Shown here in pieces: positions 38,685-39,303 of a stretch of DNA of 39,303 bases. Position 1 is the first letter of the stretch. Each line of letters opens with the position of its first letter. The position numbers and the translations under genes are program-made. The DNA comes from an uncultured Lachnospiraceae bacterium (GTDB lineage Bacteria; Bacillota; Clostridia; Lachnospirales; Lachnospiraceae). The notes under the pieces were generated by a model, which saw only the letters and a list, made by a program, of their open reading frames with translations, made no database searches and had not been told where the DNA came from. The DNA lies in NCBI GenBank assembly GCA_910584915.1, contig CAJUDM010000035.1, positions 1-39,303 on the forward strand. Reading direction: 5' to 3'.

Positions 38685-39303
38685 TACTTTAAATGATTAT
38701 GTTGCGGAATATATTGAATATTGTGAATACAGAAAGCGTCTTGACTGGAAAACATTGAAAGCGTATCAGATTGATCTGAAACAGTATGCAGATTATCTTC
38801 AAAATATCTCTGAGTTTTATTTTAAGGATAACCTTGATAAATATATTACTCATTTACATAAGCGGTATAAGCCCAAAACCGTTAAGCGTAAGATTGCAAG
38901 TTTAAAGGCATTTTTTCATTACCTGGAATATAAAGAAATCATCTCAGAAAATCCATTCTCCAAATTGGATATTCGTTTTAGAGAAGCTAAACTATTACCC
39001 AAAACGATTCCTTTCCACTCCTTACAAACCTTTCTTTACGCTTTGTATCAGCAAAAGGAACAGGTAACATCCGAATATCAGCTCCGATGCTGTATTCGAG
39101 ACATTGCCGTTATTGAACTTTTATTTGCTACTGGTATGCGCATATCTGAATTGTGCTCTCTGCGTCCAACAGATATAGATTTTATCAGTAATAATGTATT
39201 GATCTATGGCAAAGGAGCCAAAGAGAGGATCCTACAGATCGGTAATCCGGAGGTCCTCTCGGCTCTTTCTTTATATCATGAGACTTTTAAGTCTGATATT
39301 GAT
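38680..39303 (+). CDS. Tyrosine recombinase/integrase (partial, cut by window end)
   Basis: The first 208 codons, open to the last base. An N-terminal SAM-like core-binding domain (YKPKTVKRKIASLKAFFHYL) and the start of the catalytic domain with the first catalytic Arg in LLFATGMRISELCSLR and the Lys turn YGKGAKER are visible. The HxxR and Tyr boxes lie beyond the window. XerC/D-like. ATG 38680 follows AACAGGAG. It should integrate the element at the tRNA-Cys site; an element of this type may carry more than one recombinase. Confidence 0.93.
   Translation, partial: MNTLNDYVAEYIEYCEYRKRLDWKTLKAYQIDLKQYADYLQNISEFYFKDNLDKYITHLHKRYKPKTVKRKIASLKAFFHYLEYKEIISENPFSKLDIRFREAKLLPKTIPFHSLQTFLYALYQQKEQVTSEYQLRCCIRDIAVIELLFATGMRISELCSLRPTDIDFISNNVLIYGKGAKERILQIGNPEVLSALSLYHETFKSDID

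Larger units (their letters stand above)
36447..39303 (+). mobile_element. Left end of an integrative element (runs past the window)
   Basis: Starts at the tRNA-Cys 3' fragment and contains a structured non-coding region, a winged-helix protein, a sigma/ArpU-like protein and a tyrosine recombinase. All three genes are on plus, opposite to the neighbouring chromosomal genes, and the recombinase gene is visibly more AT-rich. No conjugation or phage structural gene is in view, so integrative conjugative element and prophage both remain possible. Confidence 0.75.

Overview
The window looks like chromosome of an anaerobic, fermentative, probably spore-forming Firmicute, most likely a Lachnospiraceae (Clostridium cluster XIVa) member. 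The basis is the gdpP-rplI-dnaB and rpsF-ssb-rpsR gene orders, a MecA adaptor, a CwlD-type amidase, an oxygen-sensitive pyruvate formate-lyase with its activase, strong AGGAGG ribosome sites and mid-range GC. No 16S or other species marker is present, so the genus is not assigned.

Layout. 1-7171 (minus strand): a ribose-type ABC sugar operon running right to left, binding lipoprotein > DUF2291 lipoprotein > double ATPase > permease > RbsD/FucU-like mutarotase > L-fucose/L-arabinose isomerase-like enzyme. The gaps around its last two genes hold at least seven copies of a roughly 110-bp hairpin repeat whose arms differ between copies yet stay complementary. A separate 4 x 47-bp repeat plus a terminator-like hairpin follows the binding-protein gene. 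A TATAAATATTTATA palindrome overlaps the predicted promoter, and two more copies lie about 150 bp upstream. 7450-7663: a probable 5' remnant of a group II intron directly behind an intrinsic terminator. 7733-12721 (minus): a type IV pilus/pseudopilus operon (PilC, four small N-terminally anchored proteins, PilT) led by a secreted transglutaminase-like protein. 12865-15887 (minus): CwlD-like amidase, a possible 34-aa ORF, a membrane-anchored GH18 protein and a small unknown protein. 16479-17219 (plus): mecA.

17447-21814 is an anaerobic pyruvate-formate-lyase locus. The PFL is split. The catalytic barrel, with the Cys-Cys pair, ends in a stop just before the glycyl-radical domain. That domain is supplied by a separate 81-aa gene. 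Between them lies a 71-aa ORF that resembles the front half of the glycyl-radical domain but carries a Cys-rich tail in place of the radical loop. The activase PflA and a small 2[4Fe-4S] ferredoxin follow, and a DUF1858 redox protein is divergent.

21909-27818 (minus): a MerR-like coiled-coil protein, dnaB, rplI, gdpP, then rpsR, ssb and rpsF. 27986-36285 (minus): a probable seven-gene cell-envelope operon, Sir2 deacylase > Ig-like/transglutaminase protein > Asp/Glu-type racemase > adenylation enzyme > carrier protein > MBOAT acyltransferase > DltD-like SGNH protein. It is dlt-like, in the order A-C-B-D, and has its own racemase. This suggests a surface acylation system using an amino acid that may not be D-alanine.

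36447-39303: the left end of an integrative element. A 3' half of a tRNA-Cys gene with its terminator marks the junction. It is followed by a strongly structured non-coding region, a winged-helix protein, a sigma/ArpU-like protein and a tyrosine recombinase cut by the window edge. The recombinase start codon lies inside a 17-bp inverted repeat.

The strongest leads are the three-gene split PFL, the covarying hairpin repeat family, the dlt-like operon with racemase, and the tRNA-Cys attachment site. All functions are read from sequence by eye; no database search was run.
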